Assembly (NCBI GenBank): GCA_036661515.1
Contig: JAVWYO010000060.1
Location: forward strand, 1 to 12,180
Direction: 5' to 3'
Length of the DNA stretch: 12,180 bases
From: HGM05232 sp036661515
Lineage (GTDB): Bacteria; Bacteroidota; Bacteroidia; Bacteroidales; Muribaculaceae
The notes under the pieces are model-generated. The model was not told where the DNA came from. It was given only the letters and a program-made list of their open reading frames with translations, and ran no database searches. Positions 1 through 8,241 of the stretch are shown here, in pieces (within the stretch, counting starts at the first letter, position 1; every line of letters starts with the position of its first letter). The translations under genes were made by a program, and so were the position numbers.

Positions 1-51
1 AGTGAGCGTATGCGAACGTAATTGTAGGGCTACCTGCCGATACCCTGCCAT

Positions 52-74
52 GAACGTCGAAGACGTTCCACTCC
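52..74 (+). repeat. 23-bp palindrome-containing repeat, copy 1
   Basis: The core is a perfect inverted repeat, GAACGTC-GAA-GACGTTC (52-68), followed by CACTCC (69-74). The same 23 bases recur without mismatch and in the same orientation at 12126-12148, while the flanks differ. It lies in the spacer upstream of purL. A 7-bp stem with a 3-nt loop could fold in RNA or single-stranded DNA. Possible identities are an interspersed repeat of the genome (REP/MITE-like) or a protein-binding palindrome; the sequence does not decide between them. Confidence 0.75.
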
Positions 75-172
75 AGCCACAGATAGCGGATAGGTCAAAA
101 GATACAACAAATGAGAGCAAAATGAAAATGAAAATTTATTTTCATGCCTCATCTTCTAATTATAGGTAATTC

Positions 173-206
173 ATTGAAATTTATTCCACGATTTTATGTA
201 ATTTTG
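173..206 (+). promoter_or_regulatory. Putative Bacteroidota-type promoter of purL
   Basis: TAATTTTG at 199-206 matches the Bacteroidota -7 consensus TAnnTTTG exactly. ATTG at 173-176, 22 nt upstream, is a plausible degenerate -33 TTTG box. Transcription would begin around 212-215, giving a leader of about 25 nt before the ATG at 240. This placement also argues against translation from the earlier in-frame ATG at 144, which would lie upstream of the transcript. The motif match is seen; promoter function is inferred. Confidence 0.5.
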
Positions 207-239
207 CATGCAATATCAACCAATGTATTAATACACATC

Positions 240-3200
240 ATGATTAATTTCTTCAAAAAAGACGAGAAAACGATTTTTGCAGTTGAAGCAGATCACAATC
301 TTTCGGAATCAGAGGTACAAAAATTCAAATGGTTATTTGATGGTGCCAGTCTCCTTAACGAAGACACGCTAAAAGGGACTTTTGTCGGCCCACGCCGTGA
401 AATGATTACTCCATGGAGTACAAATGCTGTTGAAATAACACAAAACATGGGACTCGCTGGAATCCTCCGAATTGAACAATTTGAAAAAGAAAAAAGCACT
501 ACTCCCACGTTTGATAAAATGCTTCAACGTGTGTATAAAGAACTAAATTCAGACACTTTTAGAATTACAAAAGCGCCCGAAGAAATAGTTTATATTGACA
601 ATATTGAAGATTATAATAAAAAGGAAGGGTTAGCTCTTAACCCCGATGAAATAGATTATTTAAAATCTCTCGGTAAAAAGATTAATAGACCTTTAACCGA
701 TAGTGAAGTTTTTGGATTTTCTCAAGTAAATTCAGAGCACTGTCGCCATAAAATATTTAATGGCGCATTTATCATCGACGGTGAAGAAAAACCGATGTCT
801 CTATTTAAACTAATAAAGAAAACGGCTAAAGAAAATCCAAACAAACTGGTTTCGGCATATAAGGATAACGTAGCATTTGTCGAAGGACCAATGATGAAAC
901 AATTCTCTCCTTGTAATCCCGAAAAACCTGATTTTTTTGAAGAAAAAGATATAAAAACTGTTATCTCATTTAAAGCTGAAACTCATAACTTCCCTACAAC
1001 AGTAGAGCCTTTTAACGGTGCTGCTACTGGCACTGGTGGTGAAATTAGAGATCGACTTGGTGGAGGTAAAGCAAGCCTTCCTATTGCAGGGACAGCAGTC
1101 TATATGACATCATATCCTCGCACTGAATCACAACGTGCTTGGGAAACATGCACAATGCCTCCTCGTCCTTGGCTATATCAAACACCCGAAGAAATACTTA
1201 TAAAGGCCTCTAATGGAGCATCTGACTTTGGAAACAAATTTGGGCAACCTCTTATCTGTGGCTCTCTACTCACATTTGAGCACGATGAGAATAACGTCCA
1301 ATATGCCTACGACAAAGTTATTATGCTTGCTGGTGGCGTTGGATATGGAAATATGCGAGATGCCTTAAAGGGAATCCCAGAACCTGGTCAAAAGGTAGTA
1401 GTTATGGGTGGCGATAATTATCGTATAGGCATGGGCGGTGGTGCCGTTTCGTCTGTAAACACAGGACAATACAATAATTCAATTGAACTTAATGCAGTAC
1501 AACGTGCCAATCCTGAAATGCAAAAACGTGTATCAAACGTAATTCGCGCTCTTAGTGAAGCCGACAATAATCCTATTATATCAATCCACGACCATGGCGC
1601 TGGAGGTCACTTAAACGCCCTTTCTGAACTTGTTGAAGCCACTGGAGGAAAAATCGAAATAGATGCACTTCCTATTGGTGATCCCACTCTTTCTTCAAAA
1701 GAAATAGTTGGTAACGAGTCGCAAGAACGCATGGGAATGATTATAGAAGAAAAAGACATTGAGCGCGTCAGAAAAATATCAGAACGAGAACGAGCTCCAT
1801 TCTATGTAGTAGGTGAAACAACTGACGACAACCGCTTTGTTTTTGAGCAAAAAGATGGAATTAAACCTATCGATCTTGCTATGGATGATATGTTTGGAAA
1901 TTCTCCAAAAACATATATGAACGATGTGACAGTAAAACGCACATTTAAAGCACCTAAATATAAAGCATCTGAATTAAACAAATATATAGAAACAGTACTT
2001 CAACTTGAAGCTGTTGCTTGTAAAGATTGGTTGACAAACAAAGTTGACCGCTCCATAACAGGGAAAATAGCTCGTCAACAATGTCAAGGTGAAATACAAC
2101 TTCCTCTTAGCGACTGTGGAGTCGTTTCATTAGACTATACTGGCACGTCTGGTATAGCTACATCATTAGGCCATGCACCACAAGCATCTATTGCAAATCC
2201 CGAAAAAGGTTCGATACTCGCTATTGCAGAGTCTCTAACAAATATCGTTGGAGCACCATTAGCCGATGGGATTCGTGGTATATCTCTTAGTGCAAATTGG
2301 ATGTGGCCTTGTCGTAATGAGGGTGAAGATGCTTCTCTATATTCAGCAGTTGAAGCATGTAGCAACTTTGCATGTGCTTTAGGGATAAATATTCCTACAG
2401 GAAAAGACAGCCTTTCTATGACTCAAAAATATGGCGATAAAAAGATATTATCACCAGGAACCGTAATTATATCAGCAGGAGCTGAGGTTTCCGACGTAAA
2501 AAAAACCGTTTCGCCTGTTATTCAAAACAAAAAGAGCACTCTATATTATATAGATTTTTCTAAAGATACTTTGCGGCTCGGTGGCTCGGCTTTTGCTCAA
2601 GCCAATAACTGCATAGGATCTGACGTACCAACAGTGCTATCACCCGATTATTTCATAGCAGCATTCACTGCAATTCAAGAATTAGTTAATAACTCTCTTA
2701 TTCTTGCATCTCATGACGTATCAGCTGGAGGATTGATAACAACACTCCTTGAAATGAATTTTGCTAACACTAATGGCGGTTTAAATATCAACCTTGATGG
2801 ATTTAATGAAGATGATATTATAAAGATTCTTTTTGCCGAAAATCCTGCTTTAGTAATACAAGTTGCATCAAATAATTGTAGTAAGGTAGAAAAAATGCTT
2901 TCTAATTACAACGTCAATTTTTATGCAATAGGCTCTCCAGATAAAGAACGCACATTAATTATTAACAATGGCGATAACGAATATCTATTATTCATTGATT
3001 ACTTACGCGATGTATGGTTCAAGTCTTCTTATCTTTTAGACACTAAGCAAAGCGGTGAAAAATGCGCCAAAAGCAGATATGAAAACTACAAGAAACAGCC
3101 TATCCATTTCAAATTTAATAAAGACTTTAACGGAACTCTCGCACAAGCTGGATTATCAAAATCACGAGATAAAAAATCTGGTATAAAAGCTGCGATAATA

Positions 3201-3932
3201 CGTGAAAAAGGTGTAAATGGTGATCGTGAGATGGCTTATTCTCTATACCTCGCAGGATTTGACGTAAAAGACGTTCACATGACCGACTTAATGAGTGGCC
3301 GCGAAACACTTAATGACATTAACATGATAGTTTTCTGCGGTGGATTCTCCAATTCCGATGTATTGGGATCGGCTAAGGGCTGGGCTGGAGGATTTTTATG
3401 GAATGACACAGCAAAGAAAACTCTTGATAAATTCTATGCTCGCAAAGACACCTTAAGTCTTGGAATATGTAATGGGTGCCAAGTTATGATTGAACTAAAT
3501 CTTATCAATCCCGAGCACAAGGAACGTCCTCGCATGGAACATAACGACTCTCATAAATTTGAATCTCAATTTCTCGGATTGACAATTCCAGAAAATAATT
3601 CGGTAATGCTTGGTTCTTTATCTGGTAGTAAACTCGGTATTTGGGTAGCACACGGTGAAGGTAAATTCAACCTACCAGGAGATATTAAGGACTACAATGT
3701 TGCTGCAAAATTTGCATATAGCGCCTATCCAGCTAACCCTAACGGTTCACCTCATGCCGTAGCAGCAATAGCATCGGCCGATGGTCGTCATCTCGCAATG
3801 ATGCCACACCTCGAACGTGCTATTTTCCCATGGCAATGTGCATTCTATCCCGAAACGCATAAAAACGATGAAGTTACACCTTGGATTGAAGCATTTGTTA
3901 ATGCTCGTAAATGGATAGAAAATAAAAAATAA
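240..3932 (+). CDS. purL: Phosphoribosylformylglycinamidine (FGAM) synthase, single-chain type
   Basis: This cytosolic enzyme converts FGAR, glutamine and ATP to FGAM in step 4 of de novo purine synthesis. The 1230-residue chain is the large fused form (E. coli about 1295). An N-terminal PurS-like region is followed by a linker with VNSEHCRHK (163-171). Two AIR-synthetase-like halves follow, marked by KAETHNFPT (245-253), HDHGAGG (450-456), TGKDSL (720-725) and SHDVSAGG (824-831). The C-terminal class I glutamine amidotransferase has nucleophile Cys1077 in GICNGCQ, with His1190 and Glu1192 in PHLERA. I chose the ATG at 240 (MINFFKK) because it matches the Bacteroidales family N-terminus as I remember it. 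The 32 extra codons back to the ATG at 144 are unlike the family and lie upstream of the putative promoter. No Shine-Dalgarno sequence is visible. It appears monocistronic, ending at a terminator shared with the convergent flavodoxin gene. Confidence 0.97.
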   Translation: MINFFKKDEKTIFAVEADHNLSESEVQKFKWLFDGASLLNEDTLKGTFVGPRREMITPWSTNAVEITQNMGLAGILRIEQFEKEKSTTPTFDKMLQRVYKELNSDTFRITKAPEEIVYIDNIEDYNKKEGLALNPDEIDYLKSLGKKINRPLTDSEVFGFSQVNSEHCRHKIFNGAFIIDGEEKPMSLFKLIKKTAKENPNKLVSAYKDNVAFVEGPMMKQFSPCNPEKPDFFEEKDIKTVISFKAETHNFPTTVEPFNGAATGTGGEIRDRLGGGKASLPIAGTAVYMTSYPRTESQRAWETCTMPPRPWLYQTPEEILIKASNGASDFGNKFGQPLICGSLLTFEHDENNVQYAYDKVIMLAGGVGYGNMRDALKGIPEPGQKVVVMGGDNYRIGMGGGAVSSVNTGQYNNSIELNAVQRANPEMQKRVSNVIRALSEADNNPIISIHDHGAGGHLNALSELVEATGGKIEIDALPIGDPTLSSKEIVGNESQERMGMIIEEKDIERVRKISERERAPFYVVGETTDDNRFVFEQKDGIKPIDLAMDDMFGNSPKTYMNDVTVKRTFKAPKYKASELNKYIETVLQLEAVACKDWLTNKVDRSITGKIARQQCQGEIQLPLSDCGVVSLDYTGTSGIATSLGHAPQASIANPEKGSILAIAESLTNIVGAPLADGIRGISLSANWMWPCRNEGEDASLYSAVEACSNFACALGINIPTGKDSLSMTQKYGDKKILSPGTVIISAGAEVSDVKKTVSPVIQNKKSTLYYIDFSKDTLRLGGSAFAQANNCIGSDVPTVLSPDYFIAAFTAIQELVNNSLILASHDVSAGGLITTLLEMNFANTNGGLNINLDGFNEDDIIKILFAENPALVIQVASNNCSKVEKMLSNYNVNFYAIGSPDKERTLIINNGDNEYLLFIDYLRDVWFKSSYLLDTKQSGEKCAKSRYENYKKQPIHFKFNKDFNGTLAQAGLSKSRDKKSGIKAAIIREKGVNGDREMAYSLYLAGFDVKDVHMTDLMSGRETLNDINMIVFCGGFSNSDVLGSAKGWAGGFLWNDTAKKTLDKFYARKDTLSLGICNGCQVMIELNLINPEHKERPRMEHNDSHKFESQFLGLTIPENNSVMLGSLSGSKLGIWVAHGEGKFNLPGDIKDYNVAAKFAYSAYPANPNGSPHAVAAIASADGRHLAMMPHLERAIFPWQCAFYPETHKNDEVTPWIEAFVNARKWIENKK

Positions 3933-3952
3933 AATAAGTTTTATTATAATCA

Positions 3953-4000
3953 AAATAGCCCAATTCTATAATGTTAAGAATTGGGCTATTTATTGTTTTT
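3953..4000. terminator. Bidirectional intrinsic terminator between purL and flavodoxin
   Basis: A perfect 15-bp stem pairs 3953-3967 (AAATAGCCCAATTCT) with 3977-3991 across a 9-nt loop. On the + strand it runs into TATTGTTTTT (3991-4000). On the - strand the stem is followed by TTTTGATTATAATAAAAC. It sits 20 nt after the purL stop and 23 nt beyond the flavodoxin stop, so one hairpin can end both convergent transcripts. Confidence 0.9.
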
Positions 4001-4014
4001 GAAGAATTATTTTA

Positions 4015-4509
4015 TCATATTTCTTTCCTTATATTCTCAAGCCACCCTTTCAATCTATTATCCGTTAAATCGGCATGATTCACTTCATCAAGGAGCAACC
4101 CCACATATCTACCATCAATATACGCTGGCGACTCATCAAATGTATATTCCGTTGCCTCATAAGGTGCTATAAAAGTTGCACCAGTATTTTGTAATCGTTC
4201 ATAAATTACACCCACAGCGCCACAAAAAGTATCACTCATCGTTTCATCACCACATCCAAATATTGCTATTTTTTTCCCTTTAAGATTCAGTACTTCAAGC
4301 CCTGTAATAAAATCATACCAATCATCTTGTAAGTCGCCACTACCCCAAGTACTCGAACCAAGTAGAAGCACATCATAATCCTCAACTATCGATGGCTTTG
4401 TCTTAGCAACATCATAAACATCTACATCGCCTATTAATTCAGCAAGCCGTAAAGCGACATTTTCGGTCACTCCTGTCGAAGACCCATAAAACAATCCAAT
4501 CTTATTCAT
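4015..4509 (-). CDS. fldA: Long-chain flavodoxin (FMN electron carrier)
   Basis: This small cytosolic FMN protein shuttles low-potential electrons in place of ferredoxin. It has 164 residues. The FMN phosphate loop is GSSTGVTE (9-16), at the end of the first beta strand. SSTWGSGDLQDDW (52-64) carries Trp55, the likely stacking residue of the first isoalloxazine loop. GCGDETMSDTFC (85-96) is the second flavin loop. The extra segment around 119-142 places it in the long-chain class. The second loop has Met91 where E. coli-type flavodoxins have a stacking Tyr. The gene stands alone, convergent with purL and divergent from purH. I found no clear TAnnTTTG motif just upstream of its ATG. The redox partner is unknown; pyruvate:ferredoxin oxidoreductase or nitroreductase-type enzymes are possible. 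Flavodoxin identity is secure, but the symbol is by family. Confidence 0.93.
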   Translation of the reverse strand: MNKIGLFYGSSTGVTENVALRLAELIGDVDVYDVAKTKPSIVEDYDVLLLGSSTWGSGDLQDDWYDFITGLEVLNLKGKKIAIFGCGDETMSDTFCGAVGVIYERLQNTGATFIAPYEATEYTFDESPAYIDGRYVGLLLDEVNHADLTDNRLKGWLENIRKEI

Positions 4510-4596
4510 TTTGCTTTTTAATTTACTTAGTTAGTATAGAATAAACGCTCAATTTATTAAATAGTTCTAATTAATCATATATTTACGCCCCATAAA

Positions 4597-4625
4597 ATAG
4601 TGGCTTTTTAGCCCTATATTTTTTT
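4597..4625 (+). terminator. Terminator-like hairpin upstream of purH
   Basis: ATAG-GGCT (4597-4605, with T4601 bulged) pairs with AGCCCTAT (4610-4617) across a TTTT loop. The stem is followed by AT and a run of seven T (4619-4625), the form of a + strand intrinsic terminator. It lies about 48 nt upstream of the putative purH -7 element and 84 nt before the purH ATG. It could insulate purH from read-through past purL. It could also be an attenuator if a further promoter lies between 4510 and 4590, where I see only a poor match (TATATTTA, near 4578). Confidence 0.5.
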
Positions 4626-4672
4626 ATAAATTTTAATTGCTATTATATAGTAAGAAATACCCTAATTTTTAA

Positions 4673-4680
4673 TATTTTTG
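4673..4680 (+). promoter_or_regulatory. Putative -7 element of the purH promoter
   Basis: TATTTTTG matches the Bacteroidota -7 consensus TAnnTTTG, 28 nt upstream of the purH ATG. Start of transcription near 4686-4690 would leave a leader of about 20 nt. No TTTG-like -33 box is found at the usual spacing; the nearest TTG (4637-4639) is too far. In this AT-rich spacer a chance match is possible. Confidence 0.4.
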
Positions 4681-4708
4681 TACCCATAATAGTGTAATAT
4701 AAATTTCA

Positions 4709-6235
4709 ATGTTTCCTAATAAAAAAATCAAAACAGCTTTAATATCCGTTTTTCATAAAGATGGATTAGAACAAATTCTTAAATTACTGAGTGCAAACGG
4801 TGTAAAGTTCTTATCGACTGGCGGAACACAGTCTTTTATAACAAGTTTGGGATATAATTGTGATGCTGTGGAAAACCTAACTGGTTATCCATCGATATTA
4901 GGTGGACGAGTAAAGACCCTCCATCCTAAAGTTTTTGGAGGCATTCTTAATCGTAGAGATAACGAAAACGATAAAACAGAAATTGCAAAATTTGAAATTC
5001 CTGAAATTGACTTAATTATCGTCGATTTATATCCTTTTAAAGAAACGGTTGCATCAGGTGCAAGTGACGCTGATATTGTTGAAAAAATCGACATCGGTGG
5101 TATCTCTCTTATCCGCGCAGCAGCTAAAAACTTCAACGACGTTGTTATTGTTGCATCAAAAGCTCAATATAAACCTTTATACGATATACTTTCAGCAAAC
5201 GGAGATGCCTCTACTTCTATCGACGAACGCAAATGGTTTGCTAAAGAAGCTTTCTCGGTATCAAGTGCTTATGATAGCGAAATATTTAATTATTTCGACA
5301 AAGATGAACCTTCAGCTCTACGTATCGCTGTTAATGAAGCTAAGCCAATGCGTTACGGAGAAAATCCTCATCAAAAAGGAACTTTCTTTGGTAACTTTGA
5401 TGAAATATTCACCAAACTTCATGGTAAAGAAATTTCATATAACAATCTACTCGACATCGATGCTGCTGTTAATCTTATCGCTGAGTTTAATGAACCAACA
5501 TTCGCAATACTAAAGCATAACAACGCATGTGGCATTGCATCTCGCGATAATATATATGATGCTTGGATAGATGCCTTAGCTGGCGACCCTGTTTCAGCAT
5601 TTGGTGGTGTACTTATCACAAATAAAGAAGTAGACGCTAAAACAGCTGAAGAAATAGCTAAAATATTCTTTGAAGTAATTATTGCTCCATCTTTTAATGC
5701 CGAAGCTCTTTCTATTCTCGAACAAAAAAAGAACCGTATAATACTTATTCAAAAAACAGCAAATTGCGCAACTACTCAAGTGCGCTCTCTTCTTAATGGT
5801 GTATTACTTCAAGAGCGAGATTTACACACCGAGAAAGCTGAAGAACTTCGTCAAGTAACAACGACAGCTGTTACCCCAGAACAAATTGAAGATCTACTAT
5901 TTGCAAACAAAATAGTTAAGCACAGCAAAAGTAATGCAATAGTATTATCAAAAGGCAAGCAATTAATCGCAAGTGGCATTGGACAGACATCACGAGTTGA
6001 TGCTCTAAAGCAAGCAATAGAAAAAGCTCACACTTTTAATTTTGACTTAAATGGTGCTGTTATGGCATCTGACGCATTCTTCCCATTTGGAGATTGCGTT
6101 GAAATTGCCCACTTAGCAGGGGTTAATGCTGTTATACAACCTGGTGGCTCGGTTAGAGATAATGATAGTATTGAATATTGTAATAATAATGGTGTAGCAA
6201 TGGTTATGACCGGCATACGTCACTTTAAACATTAA
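4709..6235 (+). CDS. purH: Bifunctional AICAR formyltransferase / IMP cyclohydrolase
   Basis: It performs the last two steps of de novo IMP synthesis: formyl transfer from 10-formyl-THF to AICAR, then ring closure of FAICAR. It has 508 residues, near family length (E. coli 529). The N-terminal MGS-like cyclohydrolase domain (about 1-150) shows STGGT (36-40) and GGRVKTLHP (65-73). The transformylase domain (about 200-508) shows YGENPHQ (216-222), the Lys269-His270 pair in LKHNNACG, FGGVLITN (298-305), SDAFFPFGD (454-462) and QPGGSVRD (477-484). All catalytic landmarks are present. The ATG at 4709 gives the expected N-terminus (FPNKKIKTALISVFHK). No Shine-Dalgarno sequence precedes it. It heads the gene run, with mreB starting only 7 nt after its stop, so a shared transcript with the cell-shape genes is likely. 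Confidence 0.98.
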   Translation: MFPNKKIKTALISVFHKDGLEQILKLLSANGVKFLSTGGTQSFITSLGYNCDAVENLTGYPSILGGRVKTLHPKVFGGILNRRDNENDKTEIAKFEIPEIDLIIVDLYPFKETVASGASDADIVEKIDIGGISLIRAAAKNFNDVVIVASKAQYKPLYDILSANGDASTSIDERKWFAKEAFSVSSAYDSEIFNYFDKDEPSALRIAVNEAKPMRYGENPHQKGTFFGNFDEIFTKLHGKEISYNNLLDIDAAVNLIAEFNEPTFAILKHNNACGIASRDNIYDAWIDALAGDPVSAFGGVLITNKEVDAKTAEEIAKIFFEVIIAPSFNAEALSILEQKKNRIILIQKTANCATTQVRSLLNGVLLQERDLHTEKAEELRQVTTTAVTPEQIEDLLFANKIVKHSKSNAIVLSKGKQLIASGIGQTSRVDALKQAIEKAHTFNFDLNGAVMASDAFFPFGDCVEIAHLAGVNAVIQPGGSVRDNDSIEYCNNNGVAMVMTGIRHFKH

Positions 6236-6242
6236 AATAATT

Positions 6243-7262
6243 ATGGGATTGTTTTCATTCACCCAAGAAATAGCTGTTGACTTAGGAACAGCAAACACAA
6301 TCATCATTCATAATGACAAAATTGTGATTGATGAGCCATCTGTAGTTGCTCTCGACGCTAAGACAGGTAAGCTTATTGCCGTTGGTGAACGCGCTCGACA
6401 AATGCATGGCAAAACACATGCTAACATTAACACCGTGCGACCTCTTCGAGATGGTGTAATTGCCGACTTCAACGCTGCCGAATTAATGATTCGTGGTTTA
6501 GTGAAGATGGTTAGCTCTAAAAGCCACTGGTTCTCCCCTTCTTTAAGAATGGTTGTATGTATCCCTTCTGGTAGCACTGAAGTTGAAATTCGTGCCGTTC
6601 GCGACTCATCAGAACACGCTGGCGGACGTGACGTTTACATGATATATGAACCTATGGCAGCCGCATTAGGTATAGGACTTGATGTCGAAGCTCCTGAAGG
6701 TAACATGATTGTTGATATAGGTGGTGGTAGCACTGAAATAGCGGTTATTTCTCTTGGTGGTATTGTTAGCAACAAGAGTATTCGCATCGCTGGTGACGAC
6801 CTTACAGATGACATTCAAGAACACATGCGCAGAGCTCACAACGTAAAAGTTGGAGAACGCACATCAGAGCTGATAAAAATTAACGTTGGCTCGGCTCTCA
6901 CAGAACTTGAAAATCCACCAGAGGATTACGTTGTTCATGGCCCTAATCAGATGACGGCTTTACCTATGGAAGTTCCTGTATCTTATCAAGAAATTTCACA
7001 CTGTATTGAAAAGTCTATTTCTAAAATTGAAGCAGCTGTACTTAGTGCTCTCGAACAAACGCCTCCCGAACTTTATGCCGACATCGTTGCTAATGGTATA
7101 TACCTTGCTGGCGGTGGCGCACTTCTACGTGGACTCGACAAACGTCTTACCGACAAGATAGGAATACAATTTCACATAGCCGAAGACCCATTACACGCTG
7201 TTGCCAAAGGCACAGGAGTAGCTTTAAAGAATATTAATCGATTCTCTTTCTTGATTAGATAA
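6243..7262 (+). CDS. mreB: Rod shape-determining protein MreB (bacterial actin)
   Basis: This actin-fold ATPase polymerises under the inner membrane and orients the Rod complex that builds lateral peptidoglycan. Its 339 residues are close to the usual 335-350. Actin-superfamily motifs are present: phosphate-1 DLGTANT (13-19), YEPMAAALG (135-143) containing the likely catalytic Glu136, phosphate-2 DIGGGSTE (158-165) and the adenosine motif LAGGGALLRGL (288-298). The short N-terminus GLFSFTQEIAVDLG fits the Bacteroidota family and supports the ATG at 6243. It lies 7 nt behind purH. A 133-nt spacer precedes mreC, the only real gap in the run. That spacer has a short hairpin (GAAGGC 7297-7302 / GCCTTC 7318-7323) without a T-run, so I do not call a terminator there. 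Confidence 0.98.
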   Translation: MGLFSFTQEIAVDLGTANTIIIHNDKIVIDEPSVVALDAKTGKLIAVGERARQMHGKTHANINTVRPLRDGVIADFNAAELMIRGLVKMVSSKSHWFSPSLRMVVCIPSGSTEVEIRAVRDSSEHAGGRDVYMIYEPMAAALGIGLDVEAPEGNMIVDIGGGSTEIAVISLGGIVSNKSIRIAGDDLTDDIQEHMRRAHNVKVGERTSELIKINVGSALTELENPPEDYVVHGPNQMTALPMEVPVSYQEISHCIEKSISKIEAAVLSALEQTPPELYADIVANGIYLAGGGALLRGLDKRLTDKIGIQFHIAEDPLHAVAKGTGVALKNINRFSFLIR

Positions 7263-7395
7263 AATCTATGTCTAAATATATATAAATCTGACTTGAGAAG
7301 GCTCTGAATATTTCATTGCCTTCCCTTCAGTTTATAGATATTGACTATCATTCTCTTATTAATCGTTATTTTTTATAGGTTAAACTTTCTCATCT

Positions 7396-8241
7396 GTGCG
7401 TAATCTTATTAACTTTTTCTTACGATATTCTACGTGGTTTGTTTTTATAATCTACGTAGTTATCAGTTGCACATTATTATTCAAGTCAAACCCCTATCAG
7501 CATTATGTATATCTCACCTCTGCCAACAAAGTAAGTGCATCGGTTTATAATGGTATGAGTAATATCACATCTTATTTCTATCTACGTGATATTAACAATG
7601 ACCTTCAGACGCGAAATGCAATGCTTGAAAATGAGCTTATTAATCTAAAAAGTACACTTCGTGATTATAAACTAAAGCAATATGAAAACGATTCGACAAC
7701 AATACCAGCTCAATATAGGCAATTTGAATTTATAATAGCTCACGTAATAAGCAACAGCATATCAAAGCCATTAAACTATATTACAATTAACAAAGGTACA
7801 ATCGATGGCATTAAACCTGAAATGGGAATTGTTGATCAAAATGGTGTAGTAGGAATAGTAAATATTGTGGGTGAACATGCTTCAAGAGTCATTTCACTAC
7901 TTAATCCTCATTTTCGACTATCATGCAAAGTCAAAGGTAGCGACTCGTTTGGTAGCTTAGTATGGGACGGGAAAAGTCCATATAATGCTGTTCTCGAAGA
8001 AATGCCTCGACACGTCAAATTTGCAAAAGGCGACACAATCGTTACAAGTGGATATTCTTCAGTATTCCCAGAAGGAATTATTGTAGGAACAATAGCTGGG
8101 AGAAAAATAGAAAATAATGATAATTCCTATTCTCTTATAATTAAATTGACTACCGATTTCACCCAATTAAGCACTGTTAGAGCTATAAAAAATAATTTTA
8201 GCAAAGAATTACAGAATCTTGTAAAGGAGGAGGACAAATAA
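7396..8241 (+). CDS. mreC: Rod shape-determining protein MreC
   Basis: MreC is a membrane-anchored periplasmic scaffold that binds and activates PBP2-RodA. The 281 residues comprise a short cytoplasmic tail, one transmembrane segment (about 12-29), a probable coiled coil (about 62-95) and the paired beta domains. Family signatures are NKGTIDGIKPEMG (132-144), QNGVVGIV (148-155) and GDTIVTSGYSSVFPEGI (212-228). Translation is assigned to the GTG at 7396 because MRNLINFF continues directly into the anchor segment and matches Bacteroidales MreC N-termini as I recall them. No ATG lies between it and the anchor. The stop overlaps the mreD ATG by one base (TAATG). The last codons (K-E-E-D-K) also encode a Shine-Dalgarno sequence for mreD. 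Confidence 0.95.
   Translation: MRNLINFFLRYSTWFVFIIYVVISCTLLFKSNPYQHYVYLTSANKVSASVYNGMSNITSYFYLRDINNDLQTRNAMLENELINLKSTLRDYKLKQYENDSTTIPAQYRQFEFIIAHVISNSISKPLNYITINKGTIDGIKPEMGIVDQNGVVGIVNIVGEHASRVISLLNPHFRLSCKVKGSDSFGSLVWDGKSPYNAVLEEMPRHVKFAKGDTIVTSGYSSVFPEGIIVGTIAGRKIENNDNSYSLIIKLTTDFTQLSTVRAIKNNFSKELQNLVKEEDK
8223..8233 (+). promoter_or_regulatory. Strong Shine-Dalgarno sequence for mreD
   Basis: AAAGGAGGAGG lies inside the 3' end of mreC and ends 7 nt before the mreD ATG at 8241, an ideal distance. It contains a full match to the anti-Shine-Dalgarno core. No comparable sequence precedes purL, purH, mreB, mreC, mrdA or rodA. It may assist re-initiation at the TAATG overlap, or may simply reflect Lys and Glu codons. 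Confidence 0.5.

Noticed and set aside
2..8. GTGAGCG at the window start matching the complement of CGCTCAC after repeat copy 2 (12149-12155)
   Set aside because: A 7-base match is expected by chance, and the surrounding bases do not extend it. More flanking sequence would be needed to claim an inverted larger repeat.
122..145. AT-rich hairpin from ATGAAAAT repeats pairing with ATTTTCAT
   Set aside because: The stem is almost all A/T with a 2-nt loop, and there is no + strand T-run after it. In a sequence this AT-rich it is not convincing as a terminator or regulatory element.
2..169. Reading frame open from the window edge to a TAA at 167-169, passing through repeat copy 1
   Set aside because: It is only 55 codons, with composition unlike a folded protein end and no family I recognise. 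An open stretch this long is not rare by chance, and it contains the palindromic repeat. It could only be the tail of an upstream gene, which would need sequence outside the window.
3261..3276. GACGT-aaaa-GACGTT stretch in purL resembling the 23-bp repeat core
   Set aside because: It is a direct, not inverted, arrangement in ordinary coding sequence and lacks the GAA centre and the CACTCC tail. It is not a third copy.
5049..5513. 154-codon + strand frame inside purH
   Set aside because: It overlaps the conserved purH coding frame completely, starts at no sensible site and is rich in Leu/Ser/Thr, as expected of an off-frame reading. It is a shadow of purH.
7263..7395. mreB-mreC spacer as a site for a promoter, small RNA or terminator
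   Set aside because: It holds only a 6-bp stem with a 15-nt loop and no T-run, and no exact TAnnTTTG element before mreC. Nothing here supports a specific feature, though an internal promoter cannot be excluded.
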